A DNA stretch of 41,692 nt from Candidatus Thorarchaeota archaeon (GTDB lineage Archaea > Asgardarchaeota > Thorarchaeia > Thorarchaeales > Thorarchaeaceae), in assembly GCA_030669595.1 (NCBI GenBank), contig DAOVDG010000003.1, forward strand, positions 1 through 41,692. The letters run 5' to 3'. Positions 25,795-33,717 of the stretch are shown here, piece by piece. The stretch's first letter is position 1. Each line of letters starts with the position of its first letter. A program made the translations under genes and the position numbers. The notes beneath the pieces are model-generated. The model did not search any database. It saw only the letters and a list, made by a program, of their open reading frames with translations, and was not told the DNA's origin.

Positions 25795-27075
25795 CTATTC
25801 CGCGATTTTTGCAGTGATTACTGAATTCTCCTCGAGAGCGTCAGCAAGCACACCACCCTGTCTAGTCTTGATTCGGATAGAACTCTCACCATTGCGGCCA
25901 ATGACCGTTGTTAGAAGGTAGTGCTCATCAGCGAAGACCTCTATCCTCATTTTTGCGAACTTCCGACCAGCAGTGATTGTGACTTTCTTCTTGGAATAAC
26001 TTACACTAATGGGCACTGATTGCCCTGGGGTGCTTCGCTTGGGACCCCTACTGCGTTGCCTGACTTCGGGCCGCATTCCACCCCTCACAGGTACTATAAT
26101 CTTCTCGCCTCCAAACGAGAAAATCTCATGCTCAAGAACTCCCATCTCAAAGTCACGTATTTCTATAACCGGTCTTGCCAGATCTCTCTGACTACCGCCC
26201 ATGCCTGTAGGGAGTTTCACTTTGAGAGCGAGCGAGGATATTTTGGCAACGCGACCTGCTTCGATATGAAGGACAGTATCAACCGTACTGGGCAGCTGGC
26301 CAAGTTCGACTCTCCCGCCCAAGATAAGACGCTGAACTGCGTCAATGGCCGAACCGGCATGTACCACTCCCACCATGCCCACGCCTGCTGACCTGAGGTC
26401 TGAATACGCCTGAAAGTCAGCGTTTTTTCTGAGTTCATCGTAGATTACGTAGTCTGGGCGCACAAGCAATAGGATGTCTGCAGCCTTTTCCATACTGCCA
26501 TCTAACGGGGAATACTGCACGATGTCCTCTGTGACCTGAAGGTCTCGTGGCTGTTCAAGTGTCTTAACAACGTTACCTTTCCGACTGTAGAACTCTGCGA
26601 GAGCTGCAGCGAAAGTGCTTTTTCCTGAGCCTGGTGATCCGGAAACCAAGATGCCCTCAGCTCGAGTTTCGAGCCGTTTCATTAGTTTCGGGCTAAGCTT
26701 GTAGTCTTTAATATTCAGTTTGGTAATGGGACGAATTGCAGAGATTTCCATCTTGTCGGCGAATGGGGGCATGGCAATCGCGATTCTCAAATTTCTAAGC
26801 TGAACCACAGCAGCTCCGTGTTCCTCTATCTCTATGAATGAGGCTTTATCATATCTTGCGCTCTCCATTATCGCCTCTGCAAGAACTTCCAATTCCTCAT
26901 ATGTGAGAATCCTTTCGGACAGCTCAACAAGATCCCAATTGCCTGGTTCGCCACGTTTGGCCCTAGGCGGATTATTTTCAACGAGATGAACCGACATTGT
27001 ACGGTCATCAAAGAAGGCTTCAAGTTTCACAATCTCTTCGGTTTCGAATTCAGCTTCATCTGAAGTGTCTGTCAT
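25795..27075 (-). CDS. PilT-like ATPase of the PIN-ATPase family, lacking the PIN domain
   Basis: A 426-residue P-loop ATPase of the secretion/retraction superfamily: Walker A GSPGSGKST (146-154), FVKT-like motif NVVKTLEQPRDLQV, Walker B-like DYVIYDELRK, and GVGMVGVVHAGSAIDAVQR. The sequence matches COG1855, whose members normally begin with a PIN nuclease domain of about 150 residues. Here the frame starts (TMSVHLVENNPPRAKRG at residue 26) just where that domain should end, so the PIN part is absent. A small basic C-terminal domain follows a Pro/Arg-rich linker; a KH domain is known there, but I cannot confirm one. The ATG overlaps the EndA homologue stop by 4 bases (ATGA), so the two are co-translated. 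Confidence 0.88.
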   Translation of the reverse strand: MTDTSDEAEFETEEIVKLEAFFDDRTMSVHLVENNPPRAKRGEPGNWDLVELSERILTYEELEVLAEAIMESARYDKASFIEIEEHGAAVVQLRNLRIAIAMPPFADKMEISAIRPITKLNIKDYKLSPKLMKRLETRAEGILVSGSPGSGKSTFAAALAEFYSRKGNVVKTLEQPRDLQVTEDIVQYSPLDGSMEKAADILLLVRPDYVIYDELRKNADFQAYSDLRSAGVGMVGVVHAGSAIDAVQRLILGGRVELGQLPSTVDTVLHIEAGRVAKISSLALKVKLPTGMGGSQRDLARPVIEIRDFEMGVLEHEIFSFGGEKIIVPVRGGMRPEVRQRSRGPKRSTPGQSVPISVSYSKKKVTITAGRKFAKMRIEVFADEHYLLTTVIGRNGESSIRIKTRQGGVLADALEENSVITAKIAE

Positions 27076-27782
27076 TCACTTTCACCACCACGATTCTCTA
27101 GAATTGTCTGTGAAACTCTGTAATAGTTCACTTCACCATTTTGGTCTACAATGGCGAATACTAGTTTTTTCCTAGCAGCAGAGGCAGCCTCCGTTACTCT
27201 GTCCAATTCATCGAGAGTTATGGGAACCCCCTCCTTGAGTACGTAAATCAGCTGTTTCGCTGGTGTTGTGCCGGGTTTATCTCCACGTGCGTAGACTCGA
27301 AAGCCCAATCCTCCTCCGAATCCCTGACGGACTGCAAACCCCCTACTCCTGAGGTCTCGGAAAACCAAGTAATTGACCCAAAGCTCGGGGTCTCTCTCCA
27401 TCAACGCACTAACAATATAGCTCATTTGGATTCTCTTTCCGGCAGCATTCTTGGCAACAACCCTCTTCCAATCAATCAAGTGAATGAGCTCGACCGACTC
27501 AAGCTCCAGCCTGCCATCGTCAAGTCTGACACCATAGAAACCCTGACGTGATATCCGGTCTGCATCTTCCTCGGCAACATAGCCTTTCTGCCCATCGAAA
27601 ATGGCTTCAGCTGGTTCAGCTTCCGGTTCTGGAGGTTCTTCCACAACCTCATTGTCGTTGAATGGATCAATTGGCTCTAGATTTGGGTCTTCTCCGCTGT
27701 CATCTGACAATTCTTGATCGCCTGTTTTACCTAGGCCCGGACGTTCCTGTGAAAAACCCTTCGACACGCCAGATGACAACAA
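27072..27782 (-). CDS. endA: tRNA-splicing endonuclease EndA homologue, catalytic His replaced
   Basis: Endonuclease family that cuts the bulge-helix-bulge motif in tRNA introns. A 60-residue acidic N-terminal tail (EVVEEPPEPEAEPAEA) is additional to the family. Residues 60-130 fit the N-terminal domain and 135-225 the catalytic domain (VNYLVFRDLRSRGFAVRQGFG, FRVYARGDKPGTTPAKQLIYVL, ARKKLVFAIVD, VNYYRV). Of the triad Tyr/His/Lys, Tyr164 and Lys205 are present, but the histidine position is Pro174 (compare EHSVYLV of Methanocaldococcus EndA). This suggests a structural or regulatory subunit, not the active one. It overlaps the ATPase gene by 4 bases; its start at 27782 is divergent from the hydrogenase protease gene, 30 bases away. 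Confidence 0.88.
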   Translation of the reverse strand: MLSSGVSKGFSQERPGLGKTGDQELSDDSGEDPNLEPIDPFNDNEVVEEPPEPEAEPAEAIFDGQKGYVAEEDADRISRQGFYGVRLDDGRLELESVELIHLIDWKRVVAKNAAGKRIQMSYIVSALMERDPELWVNYLVFRDLRSRGFAVRQGFGGGLGFRVYARGDKPGTTPAKQLIYVLKEGVPITLDELDRVTEAASAARKKLVFAIVDQNGEVNYYRVSQTILENRGGESE

Positions 27783-27812
27783 CTAATAACCGACTCAAGA
27801 AACTGCAGGTTC

Positions 27813-28316
27813 GTGACCGACATCGGGGCCAGCCTGAAGGAGTTCATATCCGGTATAAGACGTATTGCTGTCCTAGGAATTGGAAATGAGCTGCGGACGG
27901 ACGACGGCATCGGTCCATTCATCATTGAGGGGCTGAACGTGGAGAGTCCAAGCCTGATGATTGAGAATGTTGGATCGGTTCCTGAGGCCTTCGCACGACC
28001 GCTTGCAGAGTTTAAGGCTGAAAGAATCATAATGATAGATGCCGCAGATATGAAAAAACCGCTAGGTCATATCGAGTTAATCACAAAAGACCGGATAGGT
28101 GGGATTGCGATAAGTACACACAGCATGCCTTTGTCCTTTCTAATGATGTATCTGGAGCAGGAAACTGGTGCTCAGACGATTCTTCTTGGGATTCAACCCC
28201 AAGACATCCAATTCGGGGAGGGACTGACCCCTGAGATAAGCAAGGTCGCTCAGAAGATTATTAGCACATTAAACATTCTACTTTCCGACCATGTGCGAGG
28301 GCTGAAAGATGTTTAG
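27813..28316 (+). CDS. hycI: Hydrogenase maturation protease
   Basis: Cleaves the C-terminal tail of the [NiFe] hydrogenase large subunit after nickel insertion. IAVLGIGNELRTDDGIGPFI supplies the first metal-binding acid, IIMIDAADM the second, and STHSMPLSFLMMYLE the His. Length 167 is typical. The start is GTG at 27813. It ends inside mtnA (8-base overlap). With hypF at 2038 it implies a hydrogenase encoded elsewhere in this genome; the large subunit is not in the window. Whether it matches an F420-reducing, MBH or group 3 enzyme is open. Confidence 0.93.
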   Translation: MTDIGASLKEFISGIRRIAVLGIGNELRTDDGIGPFIIEGLNVESPSLMIENVGSVPEAFARPLAEFKAERIIMIDAADMKKPLGHIELITKDRIGGIAISTHSMPLSFLMMYLEQETGAQTILLGIQPQDIQFGEGLTPEISKVAQKIISTLNILLSDHVRGLKDV

Positions 28317-29346
28317 AACAATCGAGTGGCTTGACGAAGAGCAGGCGGTCAGACTTGTCGACCAGACAAAGCTGCCTTTGGTGACTGGACATATCATCAC
28401 CGAAAGTCATGAGCGAATTGCTTATGCTATCAGAATAATGGAGGTTCGTGGTGCTCCTGCCATTGGGGCCGCTGCAGGAATGGGAATGGCACTGGCCGCA
28501 ATCGAGAGCAACTCGAAAACAAAGGATGAGCTACTAGATTTCCTTGAAACGGCTGCTGTAACATTGAATACACGACCAACCGCTGTCAATCTCACTTGGG
28601 CCACATCACGTATGCTCAGTGTGGCACGAAACAGCGAAGGCAGTGCGGACGACATAGTCACGATTCTGGTTGATGAAGCCAAAGAAATCGCTGAGGAAGA
28701 TGTTCGTATGTGCAGAAGCATAGGTGAACATGCATTACCTCTGATTAAGCCCGGCTTCACAATTCAGACAATATGTAATGCAGGGTCTCTTGCGACGGTA
28801 CATCTTGGTACAGTAGGCGCTGTAATTCGCGTGGCTCACGAGAAGTATGATGGAAACATTAAAGTCTATGCAGCCGAAACGCGACCTAGACAACAGGGTG
28901 CCAGACTGACTGTTTTCGAACTAATGGAGGACGGAATAGATACAACACTCATAACAGATGGCACAATCGGTACGGTGTTTCGTGAAGGGCGAATTGATTG
29001 TTGTGTGGTTGGTGCTGATAGAATACTAAGAACAGGCCATGTGACCAACAAAATTGGAACATATACAATGGCAGTCACTGCGAAATATCATAACATACCA
29101 TTCTACGTTGCAGCCCCAATGTCCACAATTGACATGCAAACTAATGCAGATGACATTGAGATCGAGGAGCGTAATGGAAATGAAGTTCGAATGATAAACG
29201 ACGAGTATATCACGGTTCCATCTGCCAAGGTGTACAACCCAGCATTTGACACGACACCTCCTAATCTTATCACAGCTATAATCACAGACAAGGGAGTCGT
29301 AAGGAATCCTAACGAAAACAGAATGCGCAAAATGCATGAATCTTGA
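28309..29346 (+). CDS. mtnA: S-methyl-5-thioribose-1-phosphate isomerase (eIF2B-alpha family)
   Basis: Converts methylthioribose-1-phosphate to the ribulose form in methionine salvage. VRGAPAIGAAAGMGMALA, the catalytic CNAGSLATVHLGTVGAVIRVAHE (Cys at residue 156), VYAAETRPRQQGARLTVFELMEDGID, GADRILRTGHVTNKIGTY with its Asp near residue 237, and APMSTIDM are all family motifs; 345 residues. The related ribose-1,5-bisphosphate isomerase is shorter and lacks much of this N-terminal region, so MtnA is preferred. It overlaps the hydrogenase protease gene by 8 bases and is followed without spacing by the LRR gene. Confidence 0.94.
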   Translation: MFRTIEWLDEEQAVRLVDQTKLPLVTGHIITESHERIAYAIRIMEVRGAPAIGAAAGMGMALAAIESNSKTKDELLDFLETAAVTLNTRPTAVNLTWATSRMLSVARNSEGSADDIVTILVDEAKEIAEEDVRMCRSIGEHALPLIKPGFTIQTICNAGSLATVHLGTVGAVIRVAHEKYDGNIKVYAAETRPRQQGARLTVFELMEDGIDTTLITDGTIGTVFREGRIDCCVVGADRILRTGHVTNKIGTYTMAVTAKYHNIPFYVAAPMSTIDMQTNADDIEIEERNGNEVRMINDEYITVPSAKVYNPAFDTTPPNLITAIITDKGVVRNPNENRMRKMHES

Positions 29347-30324
29347 ATGTGGGTTTCTAGAGAGGGAATGCCTAAAAGGTTCAGGAAACGTAAGGGAAGT
29401 GCTGAGATCTTGAGCAGTGTTCTTGTCGAGTTTCGGACTATTGATGGGGAAATCAGCCATGTGCCTTTCAACAAAAGTGAAACTAAGATCAATCTATCAG
29501 AAACAGGCATAGTTTCTATAGATTTGTCGACATTTTGCGAGTTTTTGACATTGGAATCACTGAATCTCTCCCGAAATCATTTGGAGCATCTTGACCTAGG
29601 GCCTCTCAGTCAGAACAATCAACTTGAATCCTTAGACCTCAGTCACAATGCATTGATAAAAATAGACCTCAGTCCGCTAAGCAAGCTTAAGAATCTCAAA
29701 AGACTATCACTATCATACAATCCTTTCGCAGAGCTGAGCTTTGCCCCATTTCAACATTATACCGGCCTGCAGACACTTAGGCTCACAAATGTTGGGCTGA
29801 AAGAGGCAGATCTCTCATTCTTGACGCAATGCACCAAACTGCAGCAGGTTTCATTGGCCTTCAATAATCTGAATCAAATAGACCTCGCACCTCTGGCTTC
29901 ATGTCGGAATCTGCAGATGCTTTCAATCAACAAGAACCAACTCGAATCCATCGACCTGACTCCTCTCAAATCCTGTCCTAATTTAGCTACATTGAACCTC
30001 AGTGATAACCAGTTGTCCGAGATAGATTTGACATCACTCCAAGAATGTTCCAAGTTCTACTCTCTGATTCTATTCAAGAACAAACTGCAAGAGATTGCTC
30101 TTGAGCCAATCGGACAGATAGAAACTCTAAGGGGTCTCAATCTAGCTTACAACGAGCTACAAAGTGTTGATTTGAGGCCTTTGTCCCAATACTCTCAAAT
30201 GAAGGAAATTCATCTTTACGGCAATCCGCTTGAAGAACTTGACAAGCCGGATGTTGCAAATCCCGGTCTGATGTTGAAACCACCTGAAGGAAGAAGCATC
30301 TCACAGAATTCCTCGTACAACTGA
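29347..30324 (+). CDS. Leucine-rich-repeat protein (SDS22-like)
   Basis: About ten repeats of 24 residues between residues 65 and 305, with consensus LxxLxLSxNxLxxIDLxPLxxCxN, plus an N-terminal cap (residues 25-60). No signal peptide or membrane helix, so it is cytoplasmic and probably a protein-binding scaffold; Asgard genomes are rich in such proteins. ATG 29347 is immediately after the mtnA stop; ATG 29368 is an alternative. The last ten residues (RSISQNSSYN) look out of place: one base back, the frame reads KKHLTEFLVQLTRFYLEQRR, which continues smoothly into the next frame at 30351. A frameshift near 30286-30296 would join them into one protein. Confidence 0.88.
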   Translation: MWVSREGMPKRFRKRKGSAEILSSVLVEFRTIDGEISHVPFNKSETKINLSETGIVSIDLSTFCEFLTLESLNLSRNHLEHLDLGPLSQNNQLESLDLSHNALIKIDLSPLSKLKNLKRLSLSYNPFAELSFAPFQHYTGLQTLRLTNVGLKEADLSFLTQCTKLQQVSLAFNNLNQIDLAPLASCRNLQMLSINKNQLESIDLTPLKSCPNLATLNLSDNQLSEIDLTSLQECSKFYSLILFKNKLQEIALEPIGQIETLRGLNLAYNELQSVDLRPLSQYSQMKEIHLYGNPLEELDKPDVANPGLMLKPPEGRSISQNSSYN

Positions 30325-30350
30325 CACGATTCTATCTTGAACAGAGAAGA

Positions 30351-30656
30351 ATGAAGCAGGCCTTCGCTACCGTGACTGAAGGGATTGATGTAATTGAGAG
30401 CACTGACCAGGAAAAGGTGGTTCATAGGCGCAGGCTGGTCGATGCTCTGATTGTCAAGGCGGAGGTGCTTATGGAGGTGAGGCATTCCTCTGGTACCACT
30501 GCAGACTACGGGTATGTCAGAGGACTACTTAGGAGAGCAAGGGAGATTGTCTTGGCCTTGAAATTCTACGATAAGCTGGGCAAAGAAGATCAGAAGACCA
30601 TGAATCGCATAGACGCAATTCAGACTAAGCTTGAATCTATGGATACCGGGTTTTAA
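30351..30656 (+). CDS. Helical protein, probably the displaced C-terminus of the LRR protein
   Basis: 101 residues from ATG 30351, all helical and TPR-like (FATVTEGIDVIESTDQEKVVHRRRLVDALIVKAEVL and RGLLRRAREIVLALKFYDKLG). The frame is open from 30288, just after a TGA at 30285. The upstream codons look coding but contain no start codon. Starting at ATG 30351 would cut through a helix (LTRFYLEQRRMKQAFATV). The most likely reading is one protein of LRR followed by helical repeats, broken by a -1 shift near 30290, either a sequencing/assembly indel or a real mutation. No classical slippery heptamer is present. Confidence 0.65.
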   Translation: MKQAFATVTEGIDVIESTDQEKVVHRRRLVDALIVKAEVLMEVRHSSGTTADYGYVRGLLRRAREIVLALKFYDKLGKEDQKTMNRIDAIQTKLESMDTGF

Positions 30657-30843
30657 TCAGACAGCAGGCAATACCCCAAATGCGATTAATTCGATTCGCA
30701 CAGAAACAATCTTGCAGCCATCTCATATCTATACCTAAGGGTTTTTTGGAAAATCCTGGGATTTTGAATTCATCTAGATGTATCGCACATGACGCGAAAG
30801 GGAAGTCCTTAAGAGTCGTTCAAGCTGAGCTAGAGTGAATTCA

Positions 30844-30921
30844 GGGCGCGTAGTCTAGTCTGGATAGGGCGCCAGCCTTCGAAGTTGGACGTCCCAGGTT
30901 CAAATCCTGGCGCGCCCGCCA
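30844..30921 (+). tRNA. tRNA-Arg(TCG)
   Basis: The acceptor GGGCGCG pairs with CGCGCCC (30911-30917), discriminator G73, CCA encoded. D stem GTC/GGC, anticodon stem CCAGC/GTTGG around CTTCGAA (anticodon TCG), variable ACGTC, T arm CCAGG-TTCAAAT-CCTGG. No intron. Its last 19 bases are duplicated at 32487-32505. Confidence 0.95.
30903..30921 (+). repeat. Direct repeat copy 1 (3' end of tRNA-Arg), attachment-site-like
   Basis: AATCCTGGCGCGCCCGCCA, from the T loop to CCA of tRNA-Arg(TCG), identical to 32487-32505. Integrases of archaeal elements commonly use exactly this part of a tRNA gene. Confidence 0.75.
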
Positions 30922-31160
30922 TTCTCATTTTCAATTTCTCCTCTTCCTACCATCAATGGAGCCCTGTAGAATGAGTCGAATGACAGAAAAAAGCCAGAAT
31001 TCCATCTCTTCGATGTTGCATTTCATACATCCCGCAAGAAAACCGATGCTGATAGCGATCACATCGAGTGTAAACTAACGGGCTTTTTCCACAAAGCTGC
31101 TTTCTTCGGACAAATTATTAGCAACAGGGTACAAATCACGGTTGAGGGGAAGGTAAACCA

Positions 31161-32396
31161 TTGATTGCGATTCCGTATCCAGTGAAACATGCAAGGTGGT
31201 TGAAAGTCCTAGTTTATTCGGTCATTCTTCTATGCTCTATTGTCGGGACAGTTAACCTGACCGTTTCTCTGGAAACCTACGATAGAGAACCAGTGGCAAT
31301 CTGGGAGGAACTGGAAAATCCGTGGCGCGATACAGGCGATGCTCTCTACGACATTGCCTTCCTTAATTCATCTCACGGGTGGGCAACTGGAAAGGGAGAT
31401 GTTGGGACAGGGAGAGGGGAAGGTGGCTGGGGAGTTGTGCTACAAACCAAGGATGGAGGAGATACGTGGACCCTATCCTATTCGAACCGGAGTATTCATC
31501 CTAACTTCATTGAGATTGTTGATTCCGATACGGTATGGATTGCTACAGCCAGAGGGCTCCTGAACACGTCTGATGGTGGTAGAACATGGTATATGGACCA
31601 CGCAGAACCTGGGTCCTATCGCACCGTGGCATTCAAGAACTCCACGCATGGTTGGACAAGTAGAAAAAGGGAACTCCTCCATACTGTAGATGGAGGGCAC
31701 ATCTGGAAGCTTGTCGAATCCTGGTCCTTTGATACAAGGCTCTACCAGATTCGTTTTGTGGGAAAACAACTGATGTGGGCTGGGGGGTATGATGGAATAT
31801 TCCACAGCCAAAATGGGGGACAGACTTGGACTCAGCAATCCAATGAAACAGCCCTTGGTCTTGCAATAGTAAGTGAAACTGAGGGATGGGCTTGTTACTT
31901 AGACCGTCATCTCTCACACATGATAGATGGACAATACTGGATTGAAAAGTATCCACCCAGTAGAGTGTCCTATTACTGGGCGCCTTCGCACTATACGGAT
32001 CTAGAATTCATCAACTCCAAACAGGGTTGGATGGTGGGGTCTATCGTGGGTGTCGCTTATACTCCAGATGGGGGATTGAACTGGTATGAACAAAAGCTAC
32101 CCCCGCGCTGGAGTGGTCTAAAGGCTGTAGACTTCATCAATGAAACACATGGCTGGGCTGCTGGATGGGATGGAAACATATACCGTACAAGAACAGGCAA
32201 TCAATATGGTAAAAGGTTGATAGGGGAGGGGTACGTGATAGAGTTCATGATGGGAGGTAGGGTTATTCCAAGGAGCACTGTGGTATGGGTTATTCTGGTT
32301 GCCTTTGGTGGAATTGCATCACTTCAATTGCTTGAGAGATATCTGGAAAAGAGAAAAGCTGAGCCAATTCAAGCATCCCTGAGGATTCAATGGTAG
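31161..32396 (+). CDS. Secreted/membrane beta-propeller protein (Ycf48/BNR-like)
   Basis: A 411-residue extracellular protein: an N-terminal membrane helix or signal anchor (about 13-35), then about six repeats of the form DIAFLNSSHGWATG...ILxTxDGGxTW (for example LQTKDGGDTWTL, LLNTSDGGRTWYM, FHSQNGGQTWTQ, AYTPDGGLNWYE), and a C-terminal membrane helix (about 372-393) with a basic tail. The DGGxTW repeats match Ycf48/BNR/sialidase-like propellers. Several N-x-S/T sequons fit an extracellular domain. The TTG start is supported by GGGGAAGGT 7 bases upstream. It stands alone between tRNA-Arg and the duplicated tRNA tail. Partner and ligand unknown. Confidence 0.85.
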   Translation: MIAIPYPVKHARWLKVLVYSVILLCSIVGTVNLTVSLETYDREPVAIWEELENPWRDTGDALYDIAFLNSSHGWATGKGDVGTGRGEGGWGVVLQTKDGGDTWTLSYSNRSIHPNFIEIVDSDTVWIATARGLLNTSDGGRTWYMDHAEPGSYRTVAFKNSTHGWTSRKRELLHTVDGGHIWKLVESWSFDTRLYQIRFVGKQLMWAGGYDGIFHSQNGGQTWTQQSNETALGLAIVSETEGWACYLDRHLSHMIDGQYWIEKYPPSRVSYYWAPSHYTDLEFINSKQGWMVGSIVGVAYTPDGGLNWYEQKLPPRWSGLKAVDFINETHGWAAGWDGNIYRTRTGNQYGKRLIGEGYVIEFMMGGRVIPRSTVVWVILVAFGGIASLQLLERYLEKRKAEPIQASLRIQW

Positions 32397-32486
32397 GATT
32401 GTGTGCCGAAAGGTTAGCAATCTAAATATCAATAGTCCCCAATAGACGAAAGATAAGAGTAGAGTCATCCCTAATCTAAACCCTTG

Positions 32487-32505
32487 AATCCTGGCGCGCC
32501 CGCCA
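32487..32505 (+). repeat. Direct repeat copy 2, orphan tRNA-Arg 3' end
   Basis: Exact 19-base copy of 30903-30921, ending in CCA, with no tRNA body in front of it. This is the expected appearance of the second attachment site of an integrated element. Confidence 0.75.
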
Positions 32506-32508
32506 CGC

Positions 32509-32727
32509 CTAATTCTTGCCTAATTTCTTGGTCCAAACTTCAATGAAGTACTCAAGAGATCTGTCGAAGGTTTTCTCGGCTTCAGGTGGAAAGAGGCATC
32601 CTGGTAGCTCACGGTGCGCCCAATGAAACTCTATACACTCGCAACAGATTCCCTTTTTTGAACATCCGGGATAGGTGCAACCACACCGCTCTTTGTTTCT
32701 CTCGACGTTACAGATTCTGCCAGTCAT
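32509..32727 (-). CDS. Cysteine-rich DUF6485 family protein
   Basis: 72 residues with a metal-binding pattern: ICNVERNKERCGCTYPGCSKKGICCECIEFHWAHRELPGCLFPPEAEKTFDRS. Seven of its eight cysteines cluster within 28 residues, followed by His and one more Cys. This fits DUF6485, a small archaeal/bacterial family of unknown function, probably binding zinc or Fe-S. I start at ATG 32727 since family members begin just before the first Cys; the frame is open to 32754. It is divergent from the kinase-fold gene at 32821. Confidence 0.8.
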   Translation of the reverse strand: MTGRICNVERNKERCGCTYPGCSKKGICCECIEFHWAHRELPGCLFPPEAEKTFDRSLEYFIEVWTKKLGKN

Positions 32728-32820
32728 TTCTAGCCCCGTCAGTGCCTTGAGCAAGCCGGTTAAAACATAATTGGTCTGGTCGGCAGGCTAATAGACAGGA
32801 ACAGCCAATCTGCTATCGTC

Positions 32821-33600
32821 ATGGACCTTGTGAAGGAACTCGGTAACGATCTCACCGGAGTTGACGGCATCAAACTGAATCCTGCAAGAGCGCGAGCTCT
32901 AGAGAATCTTCTCACGCAGAACTTTGGTCCAGATGTTGAAGTCAGACTGATTCGGCGCTTCAAGAGCAAGAAGAACGTGGTCATTCACATAGGTATGGGC
33001 CCAGATACCGCTGGGCTAGGTCTTGTAGCAAAGATGTTCGTCACAGAGCATTTCAAAACAGACTTGATGGCACTGAAACTGAGTCATGAGAATGGACTTG
33101 CTGTACCCAGAGTCGTTGACGCTGACGATGGAGTCATTCTCATGGATTTCATTTTCGGAGAACCTCTAACTGAACGAATCAACAGAACGTTCGAATCCAC
33201 CCTGATAGACGACTTGGCCAAGTGGTATTACGATTATCATTCCATCCGCGACATGATAAAGGGCGACCCCCGTCTACGTAACTTCATCTGTGCTGAGAAT
33301 GCACTTGTTGGACTAGATTTTGAAGAAACAATACAAGGTCACTGGATTCTTGATATTGGCGGGGTCAGCGCAAGTCTACTCGACACGAAGCCAGTTTTCG
33401 ATTCTAGAAAGAGGAAACTGGTATGGCATTTGCTTGAAGAATACCTTTCATTACGTGGCAAGGAACGGAGCAAGAGCGTTGATGACCTGTTCATCACAAC
33501 TGTTTCGGAAGCCCTGAAACGCACAGCTTACTGGCGCAAGGACAATGACATTCTAGCACTTGCAGACCAAGTCAGGGAGAGTGGGATTCCGGTCGACTAG
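32821..33600 (+). CDS. Protein-kinase-fold (Kdo/RIO-like) protein
   Basis: 259 residues. An N-terminal lobe (VEVRLIRRFKSKKNVVIHIG, then LVAKMFVTE with a candidate ATP-binding Lys), a hinge-like GVILMDFIFGEPL, then the catalytic-loop-like KGDPRLRNFI and a metal-binding GLDFEE. This is the order of kinase-fold phosphotransferases such as RIO, Bud32 or Kdo kinases; HxD is replaced by KGD, which some of them share. Substrate unknown. ATG 32821 begins the frame; no neighbour suggests a pathway. It could phosphorylate a protein or a small molecule. Confidence 0.75.
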   Translation: MDLVKELGNDLTGVDGIKLNPARARALENLLTQNFGPDVEVRLIRRFKSKKNVVIHIGMGPDTAGLGLVAKMFVTEHFKTDLMALKLSHENGLAVPRVVDADDGVILMDFIFGEPLTERINRTFESTLIDDLAKWYYDYHSIRDMIKGDPRLRNFICAENALVGLDFEETIQGHWILDIGGVSASLLDTKPVFDSRKRKLVWHLLEEYLSLRGKERSKSVDDLFITTVSEALKRTAYWRKDNDILALADQVRESGIPVD

Positions 33601-33717
33601 TCCTAGGATGTTCAATCTCACAGAAATGTCATCCCCAAACGTTCATATTCTGGTACCTTGCTGATATGCACAGCCAAACATATCACTCCACTGTTTTGGT
33701 CGCGTAGGCGTGACACG

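Larger units (their letters stand above)
30922..32505. mobile_element. Candidate 1.58-kb island at tRNA-Arg(TCG)
   Basis: The segment is bounded by the 19-base direct repeat of the tRNA 3' end. The only gene inside is the beta-propeller protein at 31161. There is no integrase, so if this is an element it is a remnant or was mobilised in trans. A simple local duplication of the tRNA tail is the alternative. The flanks (30922-31160, 32397-32486) are AT-rich and non-coding. Confidence 0.45.

Noticed and set aside
28309-29346. Ribose-1,5-bisphosphate isomerase or eIF2B-alpha
   Set aside because: Length and the long N-terminal region with VRGAPAIG, plus the Cys and Asp motifs, fit MtnA better.
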